From the NCBI GenBank assembly GCA_951800675.1, contig CATOKC010000040.1:1-26366 (forward strand): DNA of 26,366 nucleotides. The letters are read 5' to 3'. This document shows, one piece after another, positions 7,259 to 16,045 of the stretch. Below the pieces are notes generated by a model. It was given only the letters and a program-made list of their open reading frames with translations, had not been told where the DNA came from and did no database searches. The position numbers were made by a program, and so were the translations under genes. This DNA comes from an uncultured Oscillibacter sp. GTDB lineage: Bacteria; Bacillota_A; Clostridia; Oscillospirales; Oscillospiraceae. Within the stretch, counting starts at the first letter, position 1. Each line of letters opens with the position of its first letter.

Positions 7259-7282
7259 GGCGGCGCTTTGAACGCGTAGAAT

Positions 7283-7315
7283 AAACAGGCAGAGACGACT
7301 GGTCTCTGCCTGTTT
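7283..7315. terminator. Bidirectional terminator between the SGNH and dehydratase genes
   Basis: Perfect 14-bp stem (7283-7296 with 7302-7315) and a GACTG loop. T-rich sequence follows on plus (TTTCCTTTC) and ATTCT follows on minus. It lies between two convergent genes. Confidence 0.85.
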
Positions 7316-7331
7316 CCTTTCGCCACGCCTT

Positions 7332-8675
<1,344 letters not shown>

Positions 8676-8682
8676 CGTGGTC

Positions 8683-11601
8683 TCACTCCTTTTCATCCAA
8701 TTCATCCAAAGCGGCGAAGAGGCTCCGTAACCGGATGCGCACCGCGCCCAGGTTGGTGATTTCGTCAATTTTCAGCTCTGTGTACAGCTTGCCCCCACCT
8801 TGTAAAATGGCCTGGGTCTCGTCGGTGGTAATGGAGTCCACGCCGCAGCCAAAGCTGACCAGCTGCACCAGATCGCAGTCTTGGTGTTCGCAGCAGTACC
8901 GGGCGGCGGCGTAGAGCCGGGAGTGGTAGGTCCACTGGTTCAGCACCGTGGTGGGGAATTTGTCCACCAGGCCGGAAACGGAATCCTCCGTCACCACCGC
9001 CGCGCCGAACCGGGTAATGAGGGTGTCAATGCCGTGGTTGACCTCCGGGTCCACGTGGTAGGGCCGACCCGCCAGGACGATGACGCGCCGCCCCTCCGCC
9101 CGGGCCTGTTCCATCATCCGGGCCCCCTCCCGGCGGACCTGGGCCATGTGGTGGGCGTACTCGGCGTAGGCCGCGTCCCCGGCCGCCCGGATCTCGGACC
9201 TCGAAATGCCGGGGAAATACCGCTGGAGGATGTTGTAGATTTTTTTGGTGAAGTCCTTGGGCCGGTGGAGACCCACGTAGTTGTAAATGAATTTGGTATC
9301 CTTGATTTCGGGGCAGTTCCCGGCGATGACCTCCGGGTAGTAGGCCACCACGGGGCAGTTGTAGTGGTTGTCCCCCAGGCCCTCGTCCAGGTTGTAGGTC
9401 ATGCAGGGATAAAAAACGGCGTCCAGGCCCAGCTTGGAGAGGAACTGGATGTGCCCGTGGGCCAGCTTGGCCGGGAAACAGGCGGTGTCGCTGGGAATGG
9501 TGGCCTGGCCCTTGAGGTAGAGGTCCCGGCTGGAAAGGGGGCTATGGTACACGGCGAAGCCCAGCTTGGTGAAGAAGGTGTGCCAGAAGGGCAGCAGTTC
9601 CCACATGTTCAGGCACAGGGGAATGCCGATTTTCCCCCGCCGCCCCGAGACGGGCTTATAGCTCAAGATCAGCTTCCGTTTGTAAGCGTACAGGTTCCGC
9701 TCCTCGCCGCCGGCCCTGCCGGTGACGGGGCGGTCACAGCGGTTGCCGCTGATGAAGGTCTCCCCTCCCGCGAAGGTGTTGACAGTGAGCTGGCAGTTGT
9801 TGCCGCAGAGGCCGCAGACCCGGCTCTCCGTCTCCTGGGTGAAATTCGCCAAGGCCTCCCGGCTCAAAAGGGCGCTGACCTGACCGGGAGCGGCCTTGCT
9901 CCGGCCGTAAAGAGCCGCGCCAAAGGCCCCCATAAGCCCGGCGATGTCCGGGCGGATAACCTCCACCCCCATCTCCTTCTCAAAGGCTCGGAGGACGGCC
10001 TCGTTATAAAAGGTGCCTCCCTGGACCACCACGTTCCTGCCCAGCTCCTCGGGGCTGGCGGCCCGGATGACCTTATAAATGGCGTTTTTCACCACGGAGA
10101 TGGACAGGCCCGCCGAGATGTTCTCGACGCTGGCCCCGTCCTTCTGGGCCTGCTTCACGCTGGAGTTCATAAAGACGGTGCAGCGGCTCCCCAGGTCCAC
10201 GGGCCGGTCCGCGAAGAGACCCAGCTTTGAGAAATCCCTCACGTCATGGCCCAGGGCCTGGGCGAAGGTCTGGAGAAAGCTGCCGCAGCCGGAGGAACAG
10301 GCTTCATTTAAAAAGATGTTGCTGATGGCTCCGTCCTCGATTTTAAAGCACTTCATGTCCTGCCCGCCGATGTCGATGATAAAATCCACATTGGGCAGGA
10401 AGTGCCTCGCGGCGGTGAAATGGGCCACGGTCTCCACCACGCCGTAGTCGGCGTGGAAGGCGTTTTTCGCCAGGTCCTCGCCATAGCCGGTGGTGGTGAC
10501 GGAGGCCACATGAAGGGCCGGGTGTTCGTCGTAGAGCCGCTGGAGCACCCCCCGGATCAGGGGAACGGGGTTACCCAGATTGGGCCGATAGTCCGTGAAC
10601 AGCAGCCGTGCCTCCTGGTCGATGACCGCCACCTTGACGGTGGTGGACCCGGAGTCGATACCGATGTGAACCGGAGCGGCGTAGTCCGGGTCGAAGGGGG
10701 CCCGGGCAACCTTCGCCCTGGCGTGGCGGGCCTGAAAGGTCTCGTATTCCTCCCGGGTCTCGAACAGCGGCGGCTGGCTCCGGTAGGTCTCGGAAGCCCC
10801 ACGCTCCCGGAGGCGGTCCGCCAGCGCGTTTAAATCGAAGCTCTGGTCGGCGTAGAACGCCGCCCCCAGAGCCACAAACAGCAGGCTGTTCTCCGGGCAG
10901 GTCCCGGCGACGCCTAACGTTTTGTCAAAGCTCCCCCGGAGGCACTTGGAAAAGGTCAGCGGCCCGCCGAGATACAGGACGTTTCCCTTGATGGGCCGCC
11001 CCTGGGCCAGGCCCGCGATGGTTTGGTTTACCACCGCCTGATAGATGCTGGCGGCAATGTCCGTGGCCTTTGCCCCCTGGTTGATGAGAGGCTGCACGTC
11101 ACTTTTGGCGAAAACACCGCAGCGGGAGGCAATGGTGTAGGTTTTCTCCGCCGTCTGGGCGGCGGCGTCCATCTCATCGGCGGTCATTTTCAGGAGGGCC
11201 GCCATCTGGTCGATGAAAGCCCCGGTGCCCCCGGCACAGGACCCGTTCATGCGAACCTCCATGCCGCCGGTGAGGAAGAGGATTTTCGCGTCCTCGCCTC
11301 CCAGCTCTATCACCACGTCGGTGCCTGGAACCAGACGCCCCGCGGCCACTCTCGTGGCAAACACCTCCTGGACGAAGGGCACGCCCACACCCTCCGCCAT
11401 GCCCATTCCGGCAGAGCCGGAGATGGCCAGCTCAGCCCTCCCGGACGGGACATACTGCCCGGCCACCCGGCGCAGCAGCTCCTCTGCCTTCTCCAGGATA
11501 TGGCTGAAGTGCCGCTCGTAGGTGCTGTATACGATGTTGTCCGCGTCATCCAGCGCCACGCATTTGATGGTGGTGGACCCCACGTCAAGACCGATCTTCA
11601 A
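8683..11601 (-). CDS. Tandem BadF/HgdC-type acyl-CoA dehydratase activase with DUF2229 region
   Basis: 972 aa with two ASKHA ATPase domains. The first starts MKIGLDVGSTTIK and the second HIGIDSGSTTVK (312-323). Each keeps two cysteines 39 residues apart: C122 (NGSCAGGTGAF) and C161 (SRCGVF); C435 (NEACSSGCGS) and C474 (SRCTVF). HgdC uses C127 and C166, with the same spacing, to hold a [4Fe-4S] cluster between subunits, so both domains look active. A CGLCGNNC motif (596-603) follows, then a DUF2229-like region to the end. Known relatives couple ATP hydrolysis to low-potential electron transfer to a dehydratase or reductase. The start is TTG at 11601, 8 nt after AAAGGAGG. The two-domain chain may be an internal dimer (inference). 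Confidence 0.9.
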   Translation of the reverse strand: MKIGLDVGSTTIKCVALDDADNIVYSTYERHFSHILEKAEELLRRVAGQYVPSGRAELAISGSAGMGMAEGVGVPFVQEVFATRVAAGRLVPGTDVVIELGGEDAKILFLTGGMEVRMNGSCAGGTGAFIDQMAALLKMTADEMDAAAQTAEKTYTIASRCGVFAKSDVQPLINQGAKATDIAASIYQAVVNQTIAGLAQGRPIKGNVLYLGGPLTFSKCLRGSFDKTLGVAGTCPENSLLFVALGAAFYADQSFDLNALADRLRERGASETYRSQPPLFETREEYETFQARHARAKVARAPFDPDYAAPVHIGIDSGSTTVKVAVIDQEARLLFTDYRPNLGNPVPLIRGVLQRLYDEHPALHVASVTTTGYGEDLAKNAFHADYGVVETVAHFTAARHFLPNVDFIIDIGGQDMKCFKIEDGAISNIFLNEACSSGCGSFLQTFAQALGHDVRDFSKLGLFADRPVDLGSRCTVFMNSSVKQAQKDGASVENISAGLSISVVKNAIYKVIRAASPEELGRNVVVQGGTFYNEAVLRAFEKEMGVEVIRPDIAGLMGAFGAALYGRSKAAPGQVSALLSREALANFTQETESRVCGLCGNNCQLTVNTFAGGETFISGNRCDRPVTGRAGGEERNLYAYKRKLILSYKPVSGRRGKIGIPLCLNMWELLPFWHTFFTKLGFAVYHSPLSSRDLYLKGQATIPSDTACFPAKLAHGHIQFLSKLGLDAVFYPCMTYNLDEGLGDNHYNCPVVAYYPEVIAGNCPEIKDTKFIYNYVGLHRPKDFTKKIYNILQRYFPGISRSEIRAAGDAAYAEYAHHMAQVRREGARMMEQARAEGRRVIVLAGRPYHVDPEVNHGIDTLITRFGAAVVTEDSVSGLVDKFPTTVLNQWTYHSRLYAAARYCCEHQDCDLVQLVSFGCGVDSITTDETQAILQGGGKLYTELKIDEITNLGAVRIRLRSLFAALDELDEKE

Positions 11602-11618
11602 GCCCCGTTCCTCCTTTG

Positions 11619-11632
11619 CGCAAACGATTACC
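11619..11632. promoter_or_regulatory. Imperfect copy of the ppdK operator in the activase leader
   Basis: CGCAAACGATTACC matches the perfect ppdK palindrome in 11 of 14 positions and keeps the AAACG core. It sits between the predicted transcription start (near 11669) and the ribosome binding site of the activase gene. Confidence 0.35.
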
Positions 11633-11675
11633 TCCCGTCATTCCGGCAGGAATCACAAGATATCATATCCATGGT

Positions 11676-11704
11676 ATCATACACGCTTTCGACGAATTTT
11701 TCAA
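11676..11704 (-). promoter_or_regulatory. Promoter of the activase operon
   Basis: Minus strand: -35 TTGAAA (11704-11699), 17-nt spacer, -10 TATGAT (11681-11676), about 75 nt before the TTG start. Confidence 0.65.
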
Positions 11705-11762
11705 TCGGCAATCCCTTGAAAAACTGTAAAGAACCTGTTAAAAATGGCCTGTCCAGCCGGGC

Positions 11763-11791
11763 TTGCGGTTTCCCTGGGGACGTGCTATACT
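11763..11791 (+). promoter_or_regulatory. Promoter of queH
   Basis: -35 TTGCGG (11763-11768), 17-nt spacer, -10 TATACT (11786-11791); the start codon is 32 nt further on. Divergent from the activase promoter. Confidence 0.65.
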
Positions 11792-11823
11792 CATCTTATT
11801 CCACTTGGAAGCGAGGCATGACC

Positions 11824-12390
11824 ATGAAAACCGTTCTTCTCCACTGCTGCTGCGCCCCCTGCTCCATGAGCTGCGTTGACCCCCTCCGGGCCGAGGGCAT
11901 TGAACCGACGGCTTTTTGGTACAACCCCAACATTCACCCCTGGAAGGAGTACCAGGCCCGGCGGGACTGTTTGCTGGAGTACGCCCCCACCATCGGCCTG
12001 GAGGCGCGGGTCCAGGAGGATTACGGCCTCCGGAACTTCGTCTGCCGCGTGGCGGGGGACATTGACCACCGCTGCGCCTACTGCTACGAGCACCGGATTG
12101 AGGGGACGGCGAAGTACGCGGCGGAGCACGGCTTCGCCGCCTTCACCACCACGCTGCTGGCCAGCCTCTACCAGGACCATGAGGGCATCGTCCGGGCGGC
12201 GGAGCGGTACGCGGAGCGGTACGGCGTGGAATTTTTGTACCGGGACTTCCGGCCCAACTTCCGGGAGGGGAACCGGCGGGCCCGGGAGCTGGGGTTCTAC
12301 ATGCAGAAGTACTGCGGCTGTGTCTTTTCGGAGCAGGAGCGATATCAAAAGCAGATTGACCGGGATAGGGCAAAATTCGCGCAAACATGA
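11824..12390 (+). CDS. queH: Epoxyqueuosine reductase QueH
   Basis: 188 aa. It carries out the last step of queuosine synthesis in tRNA, reducing epoxyqueuosine to queuosine without cobalamin (the non-orthologous alternative to QueG). The iron-sulfur/metal-binding cysteines are clear: CCCAPC (8-13), RCAYCYEHR in the middle, and KYCGC near the C-terminus. Other family segments are WYNPNIHPWKEYQ and TTLLASLYQDHE. Two ATGs occur, at 11818 and 11824. The second is preferred because GAGG is 7 nt before it and almost touches the first. It is a single-gene unit closed by a terminator; other que genes are not in the window. Confidence 0.93.
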   Translation: MKTVLLHCCCAPCSMSCVDPLRAEGIEPTAFWYNPNIHPWKEYQARRDCLLEYAPTIGLEARVQEDYGLRNFVCRVAGDIDHRCAYCYEHRIEGTAKYAAEHGFAAFTTTLLASLYQDHEGIVRAAERYAERYGVEFLYRDFRPNFREGNRRARELGFYMQKYCGCVFSEQERYQKQIDRDRAKFAQT

Positions 12391-12420
12391 AAACGCGGGA
12401 GCGTCACTGCTCCCGCGTTT
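12391..12420. terminator. Bidirectional terminator queH / orphan gene
   Basis: Perfect 12-bp stem (12391-12402 with 12409-12420) and GTCACT loop, followed on plus by TTTCTTTTATTT. On minus it overlaps the stop codon and last codons of the orphan gene. Confidence 0.85.
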
Positions 12421-12685
12421 CTTTTATTTCCAGCGATTTTTCCACCAGCGCCCGCAGGACCTCACCAGCCTGCCGCTCCGTTTCCGGTTCCTCCCGCTTC
12501 ATGTAGCGGCGGCGGCGGTGAAACTCTCCCCTCGCCCAGCCCAGAAGGTCGATGATGATTTGACGGGGCTTTTCCGCGCTTTGCAGCTCCGCCGACGCCG
12601 CCACAGCCCAGGCGCACATGCGGTCCTCAAGAGCGCGGTAATCCTGCCAGGCCATATGGTCCAGGCTTTCTTGATTGAGACGCAT
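12404..12685 (-). CDS. Hypothetical 93-aa protein
   Basis: Product begins MRLNQESLDHMAWQDYRALE. I do not recognise a family. It is charged and mostly helical by composition, with an RRRRYMKREEPETERQ basic/acidic patch near residue 60-75; no signal peptide or membrane segment. ATG at 12685 is supported by GGGAGG 7 nt upstream. Its TGA lies in the loop of the shared terminator, so the stop codon is inside the hairpin. It is divergent from the small RHH-like gene, with a dyad-rich AT-rich spacer between. Co-regulation by that protein is possible (inference). Confidence 0.75.
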   Translation of the reverse strand: MRLNQESLDHMAWQDYRALEDRMCAWAVAASAELQSAEKPRQIIIDLLGWARGEFHRRRRYMKREEPETERQAGEVLRALVEKSLEIKETREQ

Positions 12686-12737
12686 TTTTTCACCTCCCAA
12701 TGATTATCTTTACTTTACTCTGTAATACGCTCCAGGG

Positions 12738-12800
12738 ATACCTCAGAAATATATACCAGATTTCTATATGAGAAATTTCTGCGTTATTTTTTTGAGGTAT
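12738..12800. promoter_or_regulatory. Dyad-rich operator region between the orphan and RHH genes
   Basis: Outer inverted repeat ATACCTCA (12738-12745) and TGAGGTAT (12793-12800). Inside are alternating AGAAAT (12745, 12771) and ATTTCT (12760, 12775) half-sites, the last pair forming the palindrome AGAAATTTCT (12771-12780). It is AT-rich against a GC-rich genome. Clustered half-sites next to an RHH gene suggest autoregulation. Confidence 0.5.
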
Positions 12801-12808
12801 GGCAGTTA

Positions 12809-12814
12809 TATAAT
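12809..12814 (+). promoter_or_regulatory. -10 element of the RHH gene
   Basis: Perfect TATAAT, 18 nt before the start codon. The -35 is poor (TTATTT at 12784-12789, 19-nt spacer), as in promoters that depend on, or are controlled by, a DNA-binding protein. Confidence 0.5.
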
Positions 12815-12832
12815 GTTCATTGGGGTGAGAAG

Positions 12833-13000
12833 ATGAAATTTGAATTGCGACAGTTTCCCGCTAAGGAAGAATCTATTTATAAAACCCTCTACATCAAGCG
12901 CAGCCTCGCCGATCACATAGAGGAAATTGCCTCGGAAAATAACACCAGCTTCAACAATGTGGTGATTTCCATGATTGAAAGCTGCTTAAAAGAGGACTAA
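12833..13000 (+). CDS. Small ribbon-helix-helix-like protein, 55 aa
   Basis: MKFELRQFPAKEESIYKTLY... The segment YKTLYIK (16-22) looks like the RHH beta-strand. It is followed by a helix (RSLADHIEEIASENN), a short turn (TSF) and a second helix (NNVVISMIESCL), the Arc/MetJ/CopG arrangement. Such proteins bind DNA as dimers at short repeated sites. The ribosome binding site TGGGGTGAG is 5-8 nt from ATG 12833, and a terminator follows directly. The gene is too short for many annotation cut-offs. The orphan gene opposite shows no toxin hallmark, so a toxin-antitoxin pair is possible but unsupported. Confidence 0.75.
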   Translation: MKFELRQFPAKEESIYKTLYIKRSLADHIEEIASENNTSFNNVVISMIESCLKED

Positions 13001-13004
13001 AAAA

Positions 13005-13024
13005 GACCGCCCCGACGGGCGGTC
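13005..13024. terminator. Bidirectional terminator RHH gene / UPF0210 operon
   Basis: GACCGCCC/GGGCGGTC, 8-bp stem with CGAC loop. Plus: CTTTCTC follows. Minus: TTTTTT follows. It closes both convergent units. Confidence 0.85.
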
Positions 13025-13033
13025 CTTTCTCAT

Positions 13034-14392
13034 TCAGTTCCTCAAACTATGCAGCGGCGCGGGGATCCGCCCGCCCCGGGCGATGAACCCGGCGGAGGAT
13101 TCCCGGTGGACCGGCATCACCGGAGCGCTGCCCAGGAGGCCGCCCATCTCAATGGTGCCCCCCACGTCCTTCCCCGGGGCGGGGAGGATGCGCACGGCGG
13201 TGGTTTTGTTGTTCACCATTCCGATGGCCGCCTCGTCGGCGATGATCGCCGCGATGGTCTCCGCCGGGGTGTCCCCGGGAACGGCAATCATGTCCAGTCC
13301 CACGGAGCACACACAGGTCATGGCTTCCAGCTTATCCAGGCACAGTGTTCCGGCCCGGGCGGCGGCAATCATGCCCTCGTCCTCGCTGACGGGAATGAAG
13401 GCCCCGGAGAGACCTCCCACGCTGGAAGAGGCCATGACGCCGCCCTTTTTCACCGCGTCGTTCAGCATGGCCAGGGCCGCCGTGGTGCCGTGGGTGCCGC
13501 AGACCTCCAGGCCCAGCTCCTCCAGAATCCGGGCCACGCTGTCTCCGATGGCGGGGGTGGGGGCCAGGCTCAAATCCACGATTCCGAACGGCGTGTCCAG
13601 CCTCCGGCTGGCCTCCTGGGCCACCAGCTGGCCCATGCGGGTCACCCGGAAGGCGGTTTTCTTGATGGTCTCCGCCACAACGTCCAGGGACTGACCCTTT
13701 ACGGCCTGGAGGGCGTGGTAAACAACGCCGGGACCGGAGACGCCTACGTTGATGACCTTTTCCGCCTCTCCCACGCCGTGGAAGGCCCCGGCCATGAAGG
13801 GGTTGTCCTCCACGGCGTTGCAGAACACCACCAGCTTTGCGCAACCCAGGCCGTCCCGGTCCGCCGTGCGGGCGGCGGTATCCTTGACAATTCGGCCCAT
13901 AAGGGCCACGGCGTCCATGTTGATGCCCGCCCGGGTGGAGCCCACGTTGACGGAGGAGCAGACCAGCTCCGTCCGGGCCAGGGCCTCGGGAATGGAGCGG
14001 ATGAGGCGCTCGTCCGCCTGGGTCATGCCCTTCTGGACCAGGGCGGAATAGCCCCCGATGAAGTTCACGCCGCAGCTCTGGGCCGCCCGGTCCAGGGTCA
14101 GGGCGAAGGGGACGTAATCCTCCGTCTCGCTGGCCCCGGCCACCAGGGCCATGGGGGTGACGGAAACGCGCTTGTTCACGATGGGGATGCCGAACTCGTC
14201 CTCGATATCCTGGCCGGTTTTCACCAATCGCTCGGCGCAGCGGCAGATCTTCTCATAGACCTTTTCGCAGGCCCGCTTGGGGTCCGGGTCGCAGCAGGAG
14301 AGCAGGGAGATGCCCATGGTGATGGTGCGGATGTCCAGGTGCTGCTGGTCGATCATCTCAATGGTGGAGAGAATTTCCTTCTGATTCAGCAT
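13034..14392 (-). CDS. UPF0210 (PFL-like) family protein
   Basis: 452 aa, the full length of the UPF0210/DUF711 family, distantly related to glycyl-radical enzymes but of unknown biochemical role. Characteristic stretches: [14 protein letters not shown] (near 24-37), [59 protein letters not shown] and a [14 protein letters not shown]-terminus. It follows the ACT-domain gene by 12 nt and forms an operon with it, the usual bacterial arrangement of these two families. The ACT partner suggests control by a small ligand, probably an amino acid (inference). Confidence 0.92.
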   Translation of the reverse strand: MLNQKEILSTIEMIDQQHLDIRTITMGISLLSCCDPDPKRACEKVYEKICRCAERLVKTGQDIEDEFGIPIVNKRVSVTPMALVAGASETEDYVPFALTLDRAAQSCGVNFIGGYSALVQKGMTQADERLIRSIPEALARTELVCSSVNVGSTRAGINMDAVALMGRIVKDTAARTADRDGLGCAKLVVFCNAVEDNPFMAGAFHGVGEAEKVINVGVSGPGVVYHALQAVKGQSLDVVAETIKKTAFRVTRMGQLVAQEASRRLDTPFGIVDLSLAPTPAIGDSVARILEELGLEVCGTHGTTAALAMLNDAVKKGGVMASSSVGGLSGAFIPVSEDEGMIAAARAGTLCLDKLEAMTCVCSVGLDMIAVPGDTPAETIAAIIADEAAIGMVNNKTTAVRILPAPGKDVGGTIEMGGLLGSAPVMPVHRESSAGFIARGGRIPAPLHSLRN

Positions 14393-14404
14393 GGGGTTCC
14401 CTCC

Positions 14405-14674
14405 TTAAATGCTGTGCATGGCGTTGAAGATTTCCTCCCGCTGGATGCGGATGGAGAGGCCCAGCTCCGTCCCCAGGTCGTTCAGACCCTTCCCCAGCTC
14501 GCCGAAGCTGGCGGTGGACTGGCTGACATCCACGGCCATGACCATGGTGAAGGCCCCCTGGAGAATGGTCTGGGAGATGTCCAGAATGTTGACGTTGTAG
14601 TTTGCCAGGCGGTTGCAGACGGCGGCGATGATGCCCACCCGGTCCTGCCCCAGGACGGTGACGATGGCGTTCAT
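14405..14674 (-). CDS. ACT domain protein, UPF0237 (GcvR-like)
   Basis: 89 aa, a single ACT domain (MNAIVTVLGQDRVGIIAAVC...) with the typical GQDRVGIIA start and NILDISQTILQGAFTMVMAVD strand region, matching the UPF0237 family. ACT domains bind amino acids or similar ligands. The start ATG follows AAGGAGGAGCAACC. Translation is likely coupled to the UPF0210 gene 12 nt downstream. A terminator lies between it and the upstream aspartate kinase gene. Confidence 0.92.
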   Translation of the reverse strand: MNAIVTVLGQDRVGIIAAVCNRLANYNVNILDISQTILQGAFTMVMAVDVSQSTASFGELGKGLNDLGTELGLSIRIQREEIFNAMHSI

Positions 14675-14691
14675 GGTTGCTCCTCCTTTAT

Positions 14692-14737
14692 TTTAAAAAC
14701 GGCCTCCGGCGAGGGGAAACGGATTCCCCCCGCCGGA
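14692..14737 (-). terminator. Terminator after aspartate kinase
   Basis: On minus, TCCGGCG/CGCCGGA (outer arms 14705-14711 and 14731-14737) plus inner GGGGAA/TTCCCC, followed by GTTTTT (14700-14695). It ends 8 nt before the stop codon of lysC (14745) and precedes the ACT gene's ribosome binding site, so some read-through to the ACT/UPF0210 genes is possible. Confidence 0.75.
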
Positions 14738-14744
14738 CGCGAAG

Positions 14745-15956
14745 TTACAGCTCGTCAAAGAACTTGTCGTGAATGGCCCGGACCGCCCGGTTCACGTCCG
14801 TCTCGTCCAGGAGAACGGAAACGCGAATCTCGGAGGTGTTGATCATCTGGATGTTGATTCCCGCCTCATAGAGGGCCTCGAACATTTTGGCGGCCACGCC
14901 GCAGTTGCTCATCAGGCCCACGCCTACGATGGAAACCTTTCCGATCTGGTCGTCCGCCTCGATGTGGTCAAAGCGCAGGGCCTCCTTGTGCTCGTTCAAG
15001 ATGCCCTCCACCTCCTGCTGGTCCTTCCGGTGGATGGTAAAGGTGATATCCTTCGTGTCCTCCCGGCCAATGGATTGGAGAATCACGTCCACATTGATGT
15101 TATGCTTGCTCAATAGGTCGAATACCTGGAAGGCGACGCCGGGGTTATGCTGGAGGCCCACCAGGGCCACCCGGGCAATGCTGGTATCCTTGGCGACGCC
15201 GGCAATGTTGGTCTTTTCCACTTTTGTAACCTCCTTGACTTTCGTGCCGGGCTTCCGCTCCAGGCTGGAAAGCACTTCCAAATTCACTCTGAACTTTTTC
15301 GCCAGCTCCACGCTGCGGTTGTGGAGCACCTGGGCCCCTTGAGACGCCAGCTCCAGCATCTCGTCATAAGTAATCTCCTCCAGCTTCCGGGCTGTGGAGA
15401 CAATGCGGGGGTCCGCCGTATACACGCCGTCTACATCGGTGTAAATCTGACACAGGTCCGCCCGGAAAGCCGCCGCCAGGGCCACGGCACTGGTATCAGA
15501 GCCTCCCCGGCCCAGGGTGGTGACGTCGCCGTTGCGGTCCACTCCCTGGAAGCCCGTGACGATAACGATACGGCGCTGATCCAGCTCCGCCTGGATGCGC
15601 TCGGAGTCAATGCGCTTAATGCGGGCGTCGGCGTGGACGGTGGTGGACTGGATGCCCACCTGCCAGGCCGCCAGGGACACGCAGGGCAGGCCCATAGCCT
15701 CCAGGGCCATGGCACAGAGGGAGACTGAAATCTGCTCGCCTGTGGAGAGCAGCATATCCAGCTCCCGCTTGGAGGCATTGGGGTTAATTTCCTTTGCCTT
15801 TTCAATCAGGTCGTCGGTAGTGTCCCCCTGGGCGGACAGGACCACGATCACGTCGCTGCCCTTTACGTAAGTCTCCGCAATGATTCGGGCGACATTTTGG
15901 ATGCGCTGGGCGTCCCTCACGGAGCTGCCGCCGAATTTCTGTACAATCAAACTCAT
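14745..15956 (-). CDS. lysC: Aspartate kinase (class II-like, with two ACT domains)
   Basis: 403 aa. Phosphorylates aspartate, the first step toward lysine, threonine and methionine. Kinase domain motifs: VQKFGGSSV (5-13), the FQGVDRNGDVTTLGRGGSDTSA nucleotide/substrate region, and YTDVDGVYTADPR. The C-terminal third holds two ACT repeats (VALVGLQHNPGVAFQVFDLL and VSIVGVGLMSNCGVAAKMFEAL) that normally give lysine/threonine feedback inhibition. The start ATG follows AAGGAAGATAGATTC. The hom stop is 89 nt upstream on the same strand. No lysine riboswitch fits in that short space. Confidence 0.96.
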   Translation of the reverse strand: MSLIVQKFGGSSVRDAQRIQNVARIIAETYVKGSDVIVVLSAQGDTTDDLIEKAKEINPNASKRELDMLLSTGEQISVSLCAMALEAMGLPCVSLAAWQVGIQSTTVHADARIKRIDSERIQAELDQRRIVIVTGFQGVDRNGDVTTLGRGGSDTSAVALAAAFRADLCQIYTDVDGVYTADPRIVSTARKLEEITYDEMLELASQGAQVLHNRSVELAKKFRVNLEVLSSLERKPGTKVKEVTKVEKTNIAGVAKDTSIARVALVGLQHNPGVAFQVFDLLSKHNINVDVILQSIGREDTKDITFTIHRKDQQEVEGILNEHKEALRFDHIEADDQIGKVSIVGVGLMSNCGVAAKMFEALYEAGINIQMINTSEIRVSVLLDETDVNRAVRAIHDKFFDEL

Positions 15957-16045
15957 GAATCTATCTTCCTTTTCCGCTTGAAATCAGGTTGGACGGGGAA
16001 GGCCGCTCTCCCCCGCTCTATCCTATGCGGGAACGGCGCGCCCCG

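Noticed and set aside
8881..10230. 449-codon plus-strand open frame
   Set aside because: Shadow of the activase gene, with typical G/H/V/D-rich composition.
12404..13000. Classical toxin-antitoxin pair
   Set aside because: The genes are divergent instead of in one operon, and the 93-aa product shows no RelE, MazF, PIN or HicA feature.
13049..14842. 597-codon plus-strand open frame across two genes
   Set aside because: Antisense to UPF0210 and the ACT gene, both clearly real on the minus strand.
15957..16045. Possible lysine riboswitch before lysC
   Set aside because: Only 89 nt are available and no L-box features are visible; hom runs directly into it.
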